Positions 33,105-40,962 are shown, numbered from the stretch's first letter. The stretch is DNA of 64,000 nt from Variovorax sp. J22G73 (GCF_030317035.1 NZ_JASZYK010000004.1:186001-250000), one strand, 5' to 3'. Program-made: numbers and translations. The notes: generated by a model from the sequence alone, not told the origin.

Positions 33105-33396
33105 GCAGACCTCAGAAAAAACAAGCCAATGCCTCGCGAAAGCGAGTCCTGCTCCGACGCTGGCGGAGCGCATCGACGCCATCGAGCAATTCCTGCAGCA
33201 GCTCGTGCAACTGCTGGAGGTCGAACCAAACTTGAGCCGCGAGAACGTGGCGGCGTGGATGGAGGTGATGACGGCAAGCGCAGGCGCCCAAGGGCTGCAG
33301 GCGTTGCGTCAACGCGCCGCGCTGGAACGACTGTGCGAGCGCGTGCTTTCGCCCGCCGTAGACGTGCTACGGCCGGCGAGCGGATGGCTTTCGTAG
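33103..33396 (+). CDS. Small plus-strand protein, antisense to the cro-cII segment
   Basis: This 97-residue frame has protein-like composition and strong GC bias at third positions: TLAERIDAIEQFLQQLVQLL followed by ENVAAWMEVMTASAGAQGLQALRQRAALERL, predicted mainly helical. The minus-strand frames over the same bases look like noise. Its ATG overlaps the CII ATG by two bases, so the cro-to-cII transcript would be antisense to it. No Shine-Dalgarno can be separated from the CII start. I do not recognise a family. Confidence 0.5.
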   Translation: MQTSEKTSQCLAKASPAPTLAERIDAIEQFLQQLVQLLEVEPNLSRENVAAWMEVMTASAGAQGLQALRQRAALERLCERVLSPAVDVLRPASGWLS

Positions 33397-33419
33397 GGCG
33401 CGCGAATGCACGCGGGCGA

Positions 33420-33659
33420 TTAGCCATGCGCATCCGTTCCACGCAGGACACCCCACGGGACATCTCGCCGCAGGCGCTCGCACCGCACGCCGGTCTCCCG
33501 CTCGATGCCAGGGCAGTAGTCCGCCGGCACCTTTTTGCGCTGGCGCCACATATACGGCCCGTTGTGCGACGCGCCCACGCGCTCCGCTAGGCGTCGTTCT
33601 CCGCCGGCAATATCCACGGCTTCATTCAACGCAATGATTCCCTCAGGCAAAGGTTCCAT
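33420..33659 (-). CDS. Cro-like repressor (YdaS-type HTH)
   Basis: This 79-residue DNA-binding protein has EAVDIAGGERRLAERVGAS, then YMWRQRKKVPADYCPGIERETGV, the pattern of YdaS/Cro-like regulators. It is divergent from the CI gene and begins 16 bases from the nearest operator. It would switch the phage to lytic growth. Confidence 0.85.
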   Translation of the reverse strand: MEPLPEGIIALNEAVDIAGGERRLAERVGASHNGPYMWRQRKKVPADYCPGIERETGVRCERLRRDVPWGVLRGTDAHG

Positions 33660-33674
33660 GCTCGATTCCTTTTG

Positions 33675-33739
33675 TCACATTCGTGATTATGCAACTCACA
33701 CCAACGTGACGCAAGATCGAGCTCCAATCACAAACGTGA
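33675..33739. promoter_or_regulatory. Three operator sites between cro and cI (OR-like)
   Basis: TCACATTCGTGA (33675-33686), ACACCAACGTGA (33698-33709) and TCACAAACGTGA (33728-33739) share a TCAC-N3-CGTGA dyad. The cro promoter lies within. The last site overlaps the probable CI start codon. Two further copies lie on the other side of cI. Confidence 0.8.
33686..33714 (-). promoter_or_regulatory. PR-like promoter of cro
   Basis: On the minus strand the -35 is TTGCGT (33714-33709) and the -10 is CATAAT (33691-33686), spaced by 17 bases. Operator 2 sits between the boxes and operator 1 abuts the -10, so repressor binding should block it. Confidence 0.7.
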
Positions 33740-34377
33740 ATACCATTGGCGAACGAATCAAATACTCCCGGCAACAGCGCGGACTGACGCAGCAACAGCT
33801 CGCAGTGGCGGCCGGCGTGTCCACTAGCACCATCGGCAACCTCGAATCCGGCCTGCGCGACAAGCCGCGCGAGCTGAATGCGATTGCGCGCGCGCTGCGG
33901 GCTTCGAGCACTTGGCTCGAAACTGGGCGAGGCATATGGGACAACGACGTAAACGTTGAGTCCGGCCCCGACATTCGCGGCCTCGTGCCGCTGATCTCTT
34001 GGGTACGTGCGGGCAATTGGGATGATGCAAACGATCCATTCCTGCCAGGCGAGGCCGAGACTTGGCTCGGGTGCCCCACGCCGCACAGCAGCAGCACCTA
34101 TGTGCTGCGAGTGAAAGGCGACAGCATGACCGCGCCACACGGCAACACGCGGACCTACCCCGAGGGGTGTCTGATCTTTGTTGACCCCGAAAAGCGCTCC
34201 CCGATGAACGGCGACCGCATCGTCGCGAAGCTTGAAGGCGAAAACGAAGTGACGTTCAAGGTCTACAAAAACGAAGATGGCCGCCAATGGTTGCAGCCTT
34301 TGAACCCCGCGCATGAGCCGATTCGCCAGCCCTTCCGGGCGCTCGGCACCGTGATCGGCAAATGGGAAGACGGCTGA
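33736..34377 (+). CDS. CI-type phage repressor with self-cleavage domain
   Basis: Read from GTG 33736 it has 213 residues. Residues 1-65 are an HTH (LTQQQLAVAAGVSTSTIGNLE); 80-210 are a LexA/S24 peptidase: Ala92-Gly93 cleavage site in WVRAGNW, Ser130 in GDSMTAP and Lys175 in EVTFK. RecA-stimulated self-cleavage would induce the prophage on DNA damage. The start is uncertain: the ATG at 33658 lies beyond all three operators, while the GTG overlaps the third operator and would give a nearly leaderless message, as in lambda cI from PRM. Confidence 0.88.
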   Translation: MNTIGERIKYSRQQRGLTQQQLAVAAGVSTSTIGNLESGLRDKPRELNAIARALRASSTWLETGRGIWDNDVNVESGPDIRGLVPLISWVRAGNWDDANDPFLPGEAETWLGCPTPHSSSTYVLRVKGDSMTAPHGNTRTYPEGCLIFVDPEKRSPMNGDRIVAKLEGENEVTFKVYKNEDGRQWLQPLNPAHEPIRQPFRALGTVIGKWEDG

Positions 34378-34423
34378 TCGACACATGACCTCCCACGCGC
34401 CCAAAAATCACGAAAAGGATAAT

Positions 34424-34466
34424 TTGTCACGTTCGTGTTGACACGTTAAATCACATTCGTGAGAAT
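34424..34466 (+). promoter_or_regulatory. PL-like promoter with two operators
   Basis: Operators TCACGTTCGTGT (34427-34438) and TCACATTCGTGA (34451-34462) match those on the cro side. A perfect -35 TTGACA (34438-34443) and a weak -10 GAGAAT (34461-34466), 17 bases apart, would drive the rightward early genes. The second operator fills the spacer. Confidence 0.7.
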
Positions 34467-34492
34467 CCATCCATCCCAACTCGGAGATGGAC

Positions 34493-34747
34493 ATGGACCT
34501 CACTGCACGCAAACAACCCTCGCGAGCGGCACACCGCCCCGCTCTCGCGCCCGCCGCAAAGGCTGACGGTCACCGCCGCTACCGCTGCAGCTACACGCCG
34601 CGCGACGCCCTCGGCCACCTGAACCCCTCGGACACGGGCGCGGCGCCGTCCGTGCAGTTCTGCGCCGCAAATGCCGAGCAGGCGCTCGACCTCGCGCAGA
34701 AGGTCACCGGCTGCCCGGTGATCGAAGCCACCCGCATCGAGGGCTGA
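34493..34747 (+). CDS. Early phage protein of unknown function
   Basis: This is the first gene behind the PL-like promoter. Starting at ATG 34493 (GGAGA upstream) gives 84 residues; an ATG two codons earlier is possible. The basic N-terminus is followed by YRCSYTPRDALGHLNPSDTG and a short helix (NAEQALDLAQKVTGCPVIEA). Compact, possibly a small alpha/beta protein. No family is recognised. Confidence 0.65.
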   Translation: MDLTARKQPSRAAHRPALAPAAKADGHRRYRCSYTPRDALGHLNPSDTGAAPSVQFCAANAEQALDLAQKVTGCPVIEATRIEG

Positions 34748-34751
34748 TGCC

Positions 34752-35102
34752 GTGGCACGCGCACAAATCAATCACGCTTCCGACAGCCGCGCCGCCACGC
34801 GCCATGCGGCCACCAGCTCGGCGCGCGTAGACATCTGGGTCCGCACCATCCGGGGCCGCCGCCAGGCGTTCTACCGCTGCAGCGCCGCCGGCGTGGCGAA
34901 CTGGCAGGCCATGGGCGTGCCGCTCGCCAACAAGGCACTGAAGCTCGGCAGCATCAGCTTGCCGGGCCTCGTGGACGCGACCGTTGCGCCTTACAACGAG
35001 GACGTGCCGGCGCACCCGGCTGCAGCCGGATTCGCCGAGCAAGCACGCAAGCTCAACAGCGAAATCGACGCCCTCAACCTGTCTGCCGGGAGCGCTGCAT
35101 GA
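34752..35102 (+). CDS. Early phage protein of unknown function
   Basis: This 116-residue protein uses GTG, four bases after the previous stop. The N-terminus is Ala/Arg/His-rich; the middle (VDIWVRTIRGRRQAFYRCSAAGVANW) may be a small strand-rich nucleic-acid-binding fold. The C-terminus is helical. It overlaps the next gene by 4 bases. Confidence 0.62.
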   Translation: MARAQINHASDSRAATRHAATSSARVDIWVRTIRGRRQAFYRCSAAGVANWQAMGVPLANKALKLGSISLPGLVDATVAPYNEDVPAHPAAAGFAEQARKLNSEIDALNLSAGSAA

Positions 35103-35551
35103 CGACGCGCCCCCGCCTCATTAAAGAGTGGCAATCGCACCTCAAGATTGAAGGGCGTGAGCCTCGCACGCTGCAGGAACTGGCCCTCGCCAAAGCCGGC
35201 TACGACTACCACTGCAGGCTCGCGGAAATCAAGGCCATCAGCGCTAAGCTGGCGATGCTCGACGAGCTCGTGCCCGCCCTCGCCGCCCGCGGCATCTCCT
35301 TCGCTCACCGCGACTTCACGACGTACAACGGCGGCAAGACGCTGCGCATGCATCCCTGCGCGCTCACACGCGACAACGCGCTGCATGACGCATTGGTCGC
35401 GCTCGGCTTCCGTGAAGTCGAGCGCCGCGACTGGGGCCGCGGCGAGGCGATGGTGACCCTGAAGCTCGGCCGCTCGCTGGTGCTGGAAATCGACGTGAAG
35501 AAGGCCGAAGCACCTGCAGCGGCGCCGAGCGCGGAGGTCGCCCCAGCATGA
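35099..35551 (+). CDS. Early phage protein of unknown function
   Basis: This 150-residue protein begins with MTTRPRLIKEWQSHLKIEG. The first about 70 residues are helical and the centre has strands (GISFAHRDFTTYNGGKTLRM, DALVALGFREVERRDW). It overlaps both neighbours by 4 bases. No catalytic motif is visible; a nuclease inhibitor or adaptor role cannot be told. Confidence 0.65.
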   Translation: MTTRPRLIKEWQSHLKIEGREPRTLQELALAKAGYDYHCRLAEIKAISAKLAMLDELVPALAARGISFAHRDFTTYNGGKTLRMHPCALTRDNALHDALVALGFREVERRDWGRGEAMVTLKLGRSLVLEIDVKKAEAPAAAPSAEVAPA

Positions 35552-35802
35552 GCACCGCAAAGGCCGACAGCACGACCAAGCTCACCGAGAGCCATCAAGC
35601 GCTCACGAGAAGCGCCCTGCTCGTATCCGGCAACCTCGCCGAGACATGCGGGACGCTGGCGCTCGCAAGAGCGCGCGCGCAGCTCGGGCTTGCGATCACG
35701 AACTACGAGCGCGCAGGCTGCGGCTCGTGCGTCACGCAACCGCTGCGCGACGCCATCGCGAGCATCGAAGCGTCGTTCAACTCGGCGCAGTGCGGGGAGT
35801 GA
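35548..35802 (+). CDS. Small helical early phage protein
   Basis: This 84-residue protein is predicted almost fully helical (SHQALTRSALLVSGNLAETCG, ARAQLGLAITNYERAG) with Cys residues in CGSC near the C-terminus. It overlaps the previous gene by 4 bases. Function unknown. Confidence 0.62.
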   Translation: MSTAKADSTTKLTESHQALTRSALLVSGNLAETCGTLALARARAQLGLAITNYERAGCGSCVTQPLRDAIASIEASFNSAQCGE

Positions 35803-35806
35803 TGCT

Positions 35807-36073
35807 TTGCTATTCCGCTGCCCTGAATGCCGCACGCGCCGTCGTGACTATGGGCTGTTCACTCAGCACCTGCGCGCGACCGGCCACCGGCTTTGCAGGT
35901 GCGGCGGCTACCACTACGAGCACCGCCCGGGCTCGCCACTGTGCGAGCACAACCCAATGAGCGCGGCGCTGCTCGCGAGCCGATACGGCGCTTCAGAAGA
36001 GGAAGTGCTCGACATCGCGCTCGAAATCGTCTTGACCACCCCGGGCCGCGCCGTCGCGGCCTGCCCCTTCTGA
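35807..36073 (+). CDS. Small zinc-finger-like phage protein with TTG start
   Basis: The 88-residue reading from TTG 35807 has GGGGA eight bases upstream and starts four bases after the previous stop. It shows CPEC near the N-terminus, then QHLRATGH and CRC, arranged like C2-H2/C-rich zinc knuckles, and later ASRYGASEEEVLDIALEIV, a helical tail. ATG codons nearby are out of frame. Zinc binding and nucleic-acid contact are inferred. Confidence 0.6.
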   Translation: MLFRCPECRTRRRDYGLFTQHLRATGHRLCRCGGYHYEHRPGSPLCEHNPMSAALLASRYGASEEEVLDIALEIVLTTPGRAVAACPF

Positions 36074-36083
36074 AAGGCCGGCC

Positions 36084-36245
36084 ATGCGCTCGACCTCGTT
36101 CCAAGAAACCGGCGTTGGCCTCATGAGGACATCGCCTGTCGCGCCGTCCCCGCGCGTCCTCGCGACCGCCGCCGCAGTGGCGGTCTTCATCGTCCTGCCC
36201 ATCGTGCTCGCCGCGATGTGCGTCTACGGCTGGAGCGTTCCATGA
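36084..36245 (+). CDS. Single-span membrane microprotein
   Basis: A 53-residue frame with AAAGG eight bases before ATG 36084. Residues about 24-48 form one hydrophobic segment (ATAAAVAVFIVLPIVLAAMC). It overlaps the next ATG by 4 bases. Position in the PL operon recalls small early membrane proteins that block superinfection, but this is only an analogy. Confidence 0.55.
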   Translation: MRSTSFQETGVGLMRTSPVAPSPRVLATAAAVAVFIVLPIVLAAMCVYGWSVP

Positions 36246-36412
36246 TCGTGATTACCTCCCCACGCCCGCGTCGGCCGAAGCAGCCGCAGCATACCGGCCC
36301 GGTCGGCGGCCTCGCCGATGGCCGCTTTCAATACACGCCGGCCGTCGCCACGGACATCCGCAAGACCTTCAAGCGCATCCGCGCCGAGATGCAGCGGGGT
36401 CCGCAGCAATGA
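36242..36412 (+). CDS. Small basic early phage protein
   Basis: This 56-residue protein (MIVITSPRPRRPKQPQHTGP) is strongly basic, with a helical tail (DIRKTFKRIRAEMQRG). It overlaps genes on both sides by 4 bases, so translation is coupled. The charge suggests nucleic-acid binding. Family unknown. Confidence 0.6.
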   Translation: MIVITSPRPRRPKQPQHTGPVGGLADGRFQYTPAVATDIRKTFKRIRAEMQRGPQQ

Positions 36413-36753
36413 CGACGACCACCATGGGCCTCTTCTTCGTGGGCAAGGACCACCCCACGCGGCCCGCCATCAGCGAGCACAGGAACGACGCTGGCGCCTT
36501 CGTCCTGAAGATGCGCGTCGTCGACAACCAAGGCCCCCGTGCGGTCGAGGTCTACGTCGTGCGCTGGATCGGCCCCGAGGCCGAGGCGTGGCGCGCCCAG
36601 CACCGCGGCCTGAAGGCTGGCGACGCCCTGCGCCTGGTGCTCACGAACCCGCGCTCGATGCCAGGCGCTCACGCCCCCGAAATCCACGCCGCCATCACCT
36701 CGTGCGAGTTGCTGCCCGCACGCGCCCCCGCGCCGGCGCGCGCCGCCGCCTAG
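36409..36753 (+). CDS. Early phage protein of unknown function
   Basis: This 114-residue protein is strand-rich in residues 5-100 (GLFFVGKDHPTRPAISEHRN, FVLKMRVVDNQGPRAVEVYV, ALRLVLTNPRS), like a small single-stranded DNA-binding or OB-type fold, though no signature is certain. Its C-terminus is Ala/Pro-rich. Confidence 0.65.
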   Translation: MTTTTMGLFFVGKDHPTRPAISEHRNDAGAFVLKMRVVDNQGPRAVEVYVVRWIGPEAEAWRAQHRGLKAGDALRLVLTNPRSMPGAHAPEIHAAITSCELLPARAPAPARAAA

Positions 36754-36775
36754 CCACCCATTCACCAGAGACTCC

Positions 36776-36973
36776 ATGAACTTTCCCATCGTGTCGCTCG
36801 ACAAGATCGAGCGCGAAGCGAAGAAGGCGGCCGAGGCCGGCCACTCGCTCAACTTCGCATGCAGCTACCCGTTCGACGAACGCTCGGGCCAGCACTTCAA
36901 GAAGGTGTTCAACGACCACCGCGCCGCCCTGCTCGTCCGCAGGCTGCAGCAGCAATCGGAGGGCGCGCAATGA
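36776..36973 (+). CDS. Small early phage protein
   Basis: This 65-residue protein (MNFPIVSLDKIEREAKKAAE) is mostly helical and charged. It starts 22 bases after the previous gene and overlaps the HD phosphohydrolase start by 4 bases. Function unknown. Confidence 0.62.
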   Translation: MNFPIVSLDKIEREAKKAAEAGHSLNFACSYPFDERSGQHFKKVFNDHRAALLVRRLQQQSEGAQ

Positions 36974-37611
36974 CGTGGATGCTCACTGCCAGCGGCGCCG
37001 AGTACCACCTCGTCGGCCCCACCGCCTACGGCGCATGCGGTCGCCCCGTGAACATCAACGACGTGGCGCACCACCTCGCCATCGTCGCCCAGTTCAACGG
37101 CGCCACGTCGCGGCCCTACAGCGTGGCCGAGCACAGCCTGCTGAGCTGCGACATCGCCGAGCGCGCCGGCGCCTCGGTGTTCGTGCAGGTGGCAGCGTTG
37201 CTGCACGACGCGCATGAGGCATATACCAATGACCTCATCAGCCCGGCTAAGCAGGCCGTGAACAGTTACAGCATGGCCTTCGGCATCGGCGCATGGCATG
37301 CATTCGAAGCCGAGCATGCGAAGGGCGTGCGCGAGCACTTCAAGCTTCTGTCAGTGTTCGCTGGGCATCGCGAGTTTTTGCGCTCCATCGACCTGCAGGC
37401 GCTAGCCACGGCACGCCGCGACCTGACCTCCTACGACCCATCACGGCACATGCCGTGGCCCGTGCTTAGCGATAACACACTGCAGCCCGTCGCGCCCGCG
37501 GACTGGGTACGGCTCAATACGCATGAGCGTGAATCAGCGACCTGGAAAGACTGGCGAGAGCAGTTTCGACAACGATTCCTTGACTTGCAGCGTAAGGGAG
37601 CTCTCGGCTAA
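36970..37611 (+). CDS. HD-domain phosphohydrolase (YfbR-like nucleotidase candidate)
   Basis: The 213-residue reading from ATG 36970 (MTWMLTASGAEYHLVGP) has the HD metal site: YSVAEHSLLSC, then LLHDAHEAYTNDLISPAK, with a later Asp in the C-terminal half. It resembles phage-encoded YfbR-type 5'-deoxynucleotidases that tune dNTP pools. Metal-dependent phosphatase activity is likely; the substrate is inferred. It overlaps the previous gene by 4 bases. Confidence 0.85.
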   Translation: MTWMLTASGAEYHLVGPTAYGACGRPVNINDVAHHLAIVAQFNGATSRPYSVAEHSLLSCDIAERAGASVFVQVAALLHDAHEAYTNDLISPAKQAVNSYSMAFGIGAWHAFEAEHAKGVREHFKLLSVFAGHREFLRSIDLQALATARRDLTSYDPSRHMPWPVLSDNTLQPVAPADWVRLNTHERESATWKDWREQFRQRFLDLQRKGALG

Positions 37612-37684
37612 CACGCTGCATTGCCATTGCGGGAATGGTCACCCAATTTCAATACGTCCCATCAACACCAACAGGAACTACCGA

Positions 37685-37873
37685 ATGAACGAAAAGCTCC
37701 TTGTGCCGGCAGTAGAGGCCGCAAAAATGCTTTCGATTGGCCGCTCAACGTTCTGGAACAAAGTGAAGCTGAAGCAGCTTCCACAACCAGTAAAGATTGC
37801 AGGCGTCACGCGATGGAGGATCTCTGACTTGCAAAGCTTTGTTCGCAGCTGCGGGGCTGATGCTCAGCAGTGA
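37685..37873 (+). CDS. AlpA-like excisionase / regulator
   Basis: The 62-residue reading from ATG 37685 (MNEKLLVPAVEAAKMLSIGR) has the AlpA/MerR-type winged helix: AAKMLSIGRSTFWNKVKLKQL, then PVKIAGVTRWRISDLQSF. Such proteins direct the integrase toward excision or control its gene. It is the last gene of the PL-side operon. A longer upstream frame exists but has no family pattern. Confidence 0.82.
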   Translation: MNEKLLVPAVEAAKMLSIGRSTFWNKVKLKQLPQPVKIAGVTRWRISDLQSFVRSCGADAQQ

Positions 37874-38037
37874 GCTACCCGCTCATACGTAGCTAACGCC
37901 AACGAGGGAAATCCCGCGGTATGTATGACGTCGGTCACAAATATTGCGCGAAGGCTCGACACTTGAGCCACCCCCATGCCATGATGCCGCCGAACGCTTC
38001 TAAACGTAACGAAGCGACTAGCAGGCGGATTGTGTCA

Positions 38038-38460
38038 ATGAAGCTCAAATACGAAGAAAAGATTGCCGCTTTTCAACCTTGCCCCAGTAAGACGATGCCT
38101 ATTGAGGATGAGTTGATTGCATATCGCTTTTCCCAAAATCCTATCGAGTCGGCAGAAAATTTCCTGCCTATAGCAGTAAAAGACATCAGCCGAATTACAG
38201 GAAAAAACCGCGGATATTGCTGTTCAGCCTACGGACTGAGCATGTTTACCACCATTGAAAAGCTAGAGGAAAAATATCAGGCCCTTAGGGAATTCAATCC
38301 CTTCATCCATGAATCACTAGGCTCTTTTTGGGTCTCCGTAAAAATCGACCCTCTGAGTGGGTCGATTACTCCACCGGACAAATACGGACACTTCAATCTG
38401 CACGAAGCAACGGATTTTAGCGGCCCGAACGTAATCACCGGCGCCGGAGTTATCACGTGA
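38038..38460 (+). CDS. Unknown protein, first gene of an AT-rich two-gene cassette
   Basis: The 140-residue reading from ATG 38038 (MKLKYEEKIAAFQPCPSKTM) is the most likely start; the frame is open further upstream. The protein has a helical first half and a strand-rich end (SLGSFWVSVKIDPLSGSI). No motif is known to me. It is much AT-richer than the phage genes and overlaps the second gene by four bases (GTGA), so the pair is coupled. It lies between excisionase and integrase genes, a typical defence or cargo site. Confidence 0.7.
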   Translation: MKLKYEEKIAAFQPCPSKTMPIEDELIAYRFSQNPIESAENFLPIAVKDISRITGKNRGYCCSAYGLSMFTTIEKLEEKYQALREFNPFIHESLGSFWVSVKIDPLSGSITPPDKYGHFNLHEATDFSGPNVITGAGVIT

Positions 38461-39605
38461 TTAAGTTTGAAGGCCAGAAAGTTTCTGCCTTTGTGTTTGA
38501 CGGGCACGAGCATGTCTGCGATCTAATTGAGGCAGACGGACCGCTGCTCTCTTTATATACGGATTTGAGGGATAACTGGCTTTATCTCTGGTGCGACACA
38601 GACCGGGTTAAGGTAAATCGATGGATGCTTATTAAAGCCCCTCGAACTAGTTTGGTGGAATTTTTTAGCCAAAGAATCAGTCTTCGAGCATTAATTGAAA
38701 ATTCGCCTTCAGTGATAATGCTGGACGAAACAGCCGTTCGAAGCGAGAAGGTTGATGACCTGGGAATTCCTCAAGAACCTACCATTTCTCTTAAACGAAG
38801 ATTCATAAAACTGGACGACCCCACCGACGTTCAAGCTTACTGGCCCTCTGACAGATCCTTCTTCAATCCAGAACTCGCAGAAGGCATTGACATACGTCAG
38901 GAATTCGCGCCGTCGAAGCATCTAATTCCTGTCGATGGGCGATGGTATTTCAAGGACTTGGATAGCTTTTCACGGACTTACGCCAAGCTGTACGCCTTCT
39001 TGTACTCTACGAAACCGCAATTTATCAACAGCATGAGCGCGCGACTTTATTCGCTGCTGCGCGCCCCATGGACAGGCGGATACAGTCGCGTCAATCTTTT
39101 TAGCAGTCTACGTCGCGGCTTGCCAGCATTGCATGATCTTCAGATCGACAGCTTCAGCTACGCCTCGCCTGGGGCGATTGAAGTAGAAGCCTTACCGTCG
39201 ATTTGCGAGGATGTTTCAAGAATAATTCTTTCATCAAAAGGTCGATGGCCTCGCTTAGCGGTGTATGACAAAATCATAAACACTATTATCGGTAAGCATA
39301 AGCTTCGAAAAGTCGATCTATCAACGGTTCCCAATGAGCAGCTTCCATTTGCTCAGGAGGAGGCGCAAGCTTTAGAGAACTCCTGCACCGAAATTTGTAC
39401 TCTTCTCGGAGTTGAAGATCGAATAGATGCGCTGCGCGACGCCGCCCCAAATTTGATTGTCTACGCAAAAGCAGTACAAGCGTTACTGGGACAGGTCCAG
39501 AAGCTGAATGCATTTCAAGAGCAAGGTTTGTTGAATCTTGGAAAGTCTCAAGATCAAGCTGAAGCCGACATTCGAGATTCGGCCGCTCGCAACATCGTTC
39601 AATAA
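38457..39605 (+). CDS. Unknown protein, second gene of an AT-rich two-gene cassette
   Basis: This 382-residue protein starts with GTG. The first about 90 residues form a strand-rich module (VSAFVFDGHEHVCDLIEADG, NWLYLWCDTDRVKVNRWMLI); the rest is helical, ending in a long coiled-coil-like helix (LLGQVQKLNAFQEQGLLNLG). There is no nuclease, kinase or membrane motif I can name. Shared AT-richness and coupling with the first gene argue for one function, such as phage exclusion or toxin-antitoxin. That is inference from place and build only. Confidence 0.7.
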   Translation: MIKFEGQKVSAFVFDGHEHVCDLIEADGPLLSLYTDLRDNWLYLWCDTDRVKVNRWMLIKAPRTSLVEFFSQRISLRALIENSPSVIMLDETAVRSEKVDDLGIPQEPTISLKRRFIKLDDPTDVQAYWPSDRSFFNPELAEGIDIRQEFAPSKHLIPVDGRWYFKDLDSFSRTYAKLYAFLYSTKPQFINSMSARLYSLLRAPWTGGYSRVNLFSSLRRGLPALHDLQIDSFSYASPGAIEVEALPSICEDVSRIILSSKGRWPRLAVYDKIINTIIGKHKLRKVDLSTVPNEQLPFAQEEAQALENSCTEICTLLGVEDRIDALRDAAPNLIVYAKAVQALLGQVQKLNAFQEQGLLNLGKSQDQAEADIRDSAARNIVQ

Positions 39606-39665
39606 CGTCGACCTGCAAGAGTGGCTGGAATGCGATTAGCGCCACATAGTCTTTTCAAATACGAG

Positions 39666-40805
39666 TCAATCCGTTTGAACGCAGGCATCCAGCCAATCCG
39701 ACCACCACTGCATTAAATCCCGCCTCTGACTCAAATATTCTGCGCGGTTGTACGCTGCTCGCACAGCATTCGTCTCCTTGTGCGCGAGCTGTCGCTCGAT
39801 CACATCATGAGCGAATCCAGACCGCTCATTTAGGACGGTCGAAGCCAAGGCACGGAACCCGTGTGCGGTCATCCGGCCACGGTATCCCAATCGATACAGC
39901 GCAAATAGGAATGTGTTCTCGGAAAGAGGATGTCCGGGATGAATTGGCGAATCGAGCACGAGCGCACCATCTCCGCTCATCTCGCGCAGCGTAGCAAGGA
40001 TGGACCGCGCCTGGCGCGACAGAGGCACCACATGCGGAACGCGCATCTTCATGCGTTCCTCGGGCACCACCCAAACGGCACCGTTTTCCTTCAGCTCGCC
40101 CCACAGCATGCCCCGCAGCTCTCCGACCCGAACGAACGTGTGCGCGAGCAGTTTTAGGCCGAGCTGCGTCACCGAGTCGTCGTAGCCATCAATAGCCCGC
40201 ATCAGTTCTCCCGCTTCTTCAGGCGAAATGCTTGCCATCGGCTTTTTAGTCTTGCGCGCAGCAAGCACTCGAGTGAGCCCTGCCGCACCATGTTGCTCTA
40301 TCAGCCCAGTGTCCTGAGCAAAGTCAAAGACCGCTGAGATGCGACTCGCCACGCGATGCCCCGTCTCAATCTTCCCGCCGGCTTGTGCTTCACGTACCAC
40401 CTTTACAAGCTCTGACCTTGGGATGGCGTCAATAGCCAACTTACCGAGAGCTGGGAGCGCATAACGCTCCAACGTGTTCGCGACTTGAATTTGATGTTTG
40501 CCGTTCGAAAGGGTCGGCAGCTTCGCCTTCAGCCAATCGCGCATGACCACTTCGAACGTCGGAGCCATCTTCAGAGCCGGCGCCTCTTCACGGCCGGCCA
40601 TATGCGTCTTCCGCGCGTCTGCCAGGCTCACCCCCGGGTACAGGCCGTAAGTCCTCGTCTTCTGCTTTCCGCCTGCGGTGTAGTTGGCTCGCCAGCTCTT
40701 TGCACCCTTGGGCGACACATAGAGGTAGAGGCCGTGGGCATCCGCCAACTTGTACGCCCTCTCGCGCGGCTTCGCCGCATCAACAGCTTTAACGGTGAGT
40801 GTCAT
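39666..40805 (-). CDS. int: Tyrosine recombinase integrase, P4 type
   Basis: This 379-residue enzyme has the P4-type N-terminal DUF4102 arm-binding part (KLADAHGLYLYVSPKGAKSW), a core-binding domain (about 90-185) and the catalytic domain: Arg in FVRVGELRGMLW, HGFRA (HxxR) and the nucleophile Tyr within AYNRAEYL near the end. It is transcribed away from tRNA-Ser, its integration target. Start ATG 40805; an upstream in-frame ATG exists. All catalytic residues seen are intact. Confidence 0.93.
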   Translation of the reverse strand: MTLTVKAVDAAKPRERAYKLADAHGLYLYVSPKGAKSWRANYTAGGKQKTRTYGLYPGVSLADARKTHMAGREEAPALKMAPTFEVVMRDWLKAKLPTLSNGKHQIQVANTLERYALPALGKLAIDAIPRSELVKVVREAQAGGKIETGHRVASRISAVFDFAQDTGLIEQHGAAGLTRVLAARKTKKPMASISPEEAGELMRAIDGYDDSVTQLGLKLLAHTFVRVGELRGMLWGELKENGAVWVVPEERMKMRVPHVVPLSRQARSILATLREMSGDGALVLDSPIHPGHPLSENTFLFALYRLGYRGRMTAHGFRALASTVLNERSGFAHDVIERQLAHKETNAVRAAYNRAEYLSQRRDLMQWWSDWLDACVQTD

Positions 40806-40909
40806 GGTATCGGCAGAAAATACCATGACTGATGCCATGTTCGGAACCCGGCTGGCACCAACTCCCATCGGACCTTTCAAGACTCGAAAGGACGAACTCT
40901 CCAATAGAA

Positions 40910-40940
40910 AAGTCCCGTCGCAGAGGCTGCGCGGGACTTT
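40910..40940 (-). terminator. Phage-borne terminator behind tRNA-Ser
   Basis: On the minus strand the stem AAGTCCCG-CGCAG / CTGCG-A-CGGGACTT is followed by TTC. It is a diverged copy of 1680-1714 and replaces the host terminator separated from tRNA-Ser by integration. Confidence 0.75.
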
Positions 40941-40962
40941 CAAAAACTGCGAGAGACTGATC

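Noticed and set aside
33535..33735. Longer N-terminus for the CI repressor, from 33535 or ATG 33658.
   Set aside because: It would be translated through all three operators and antisense to cro, and the added residues have no repressor-family pattern.
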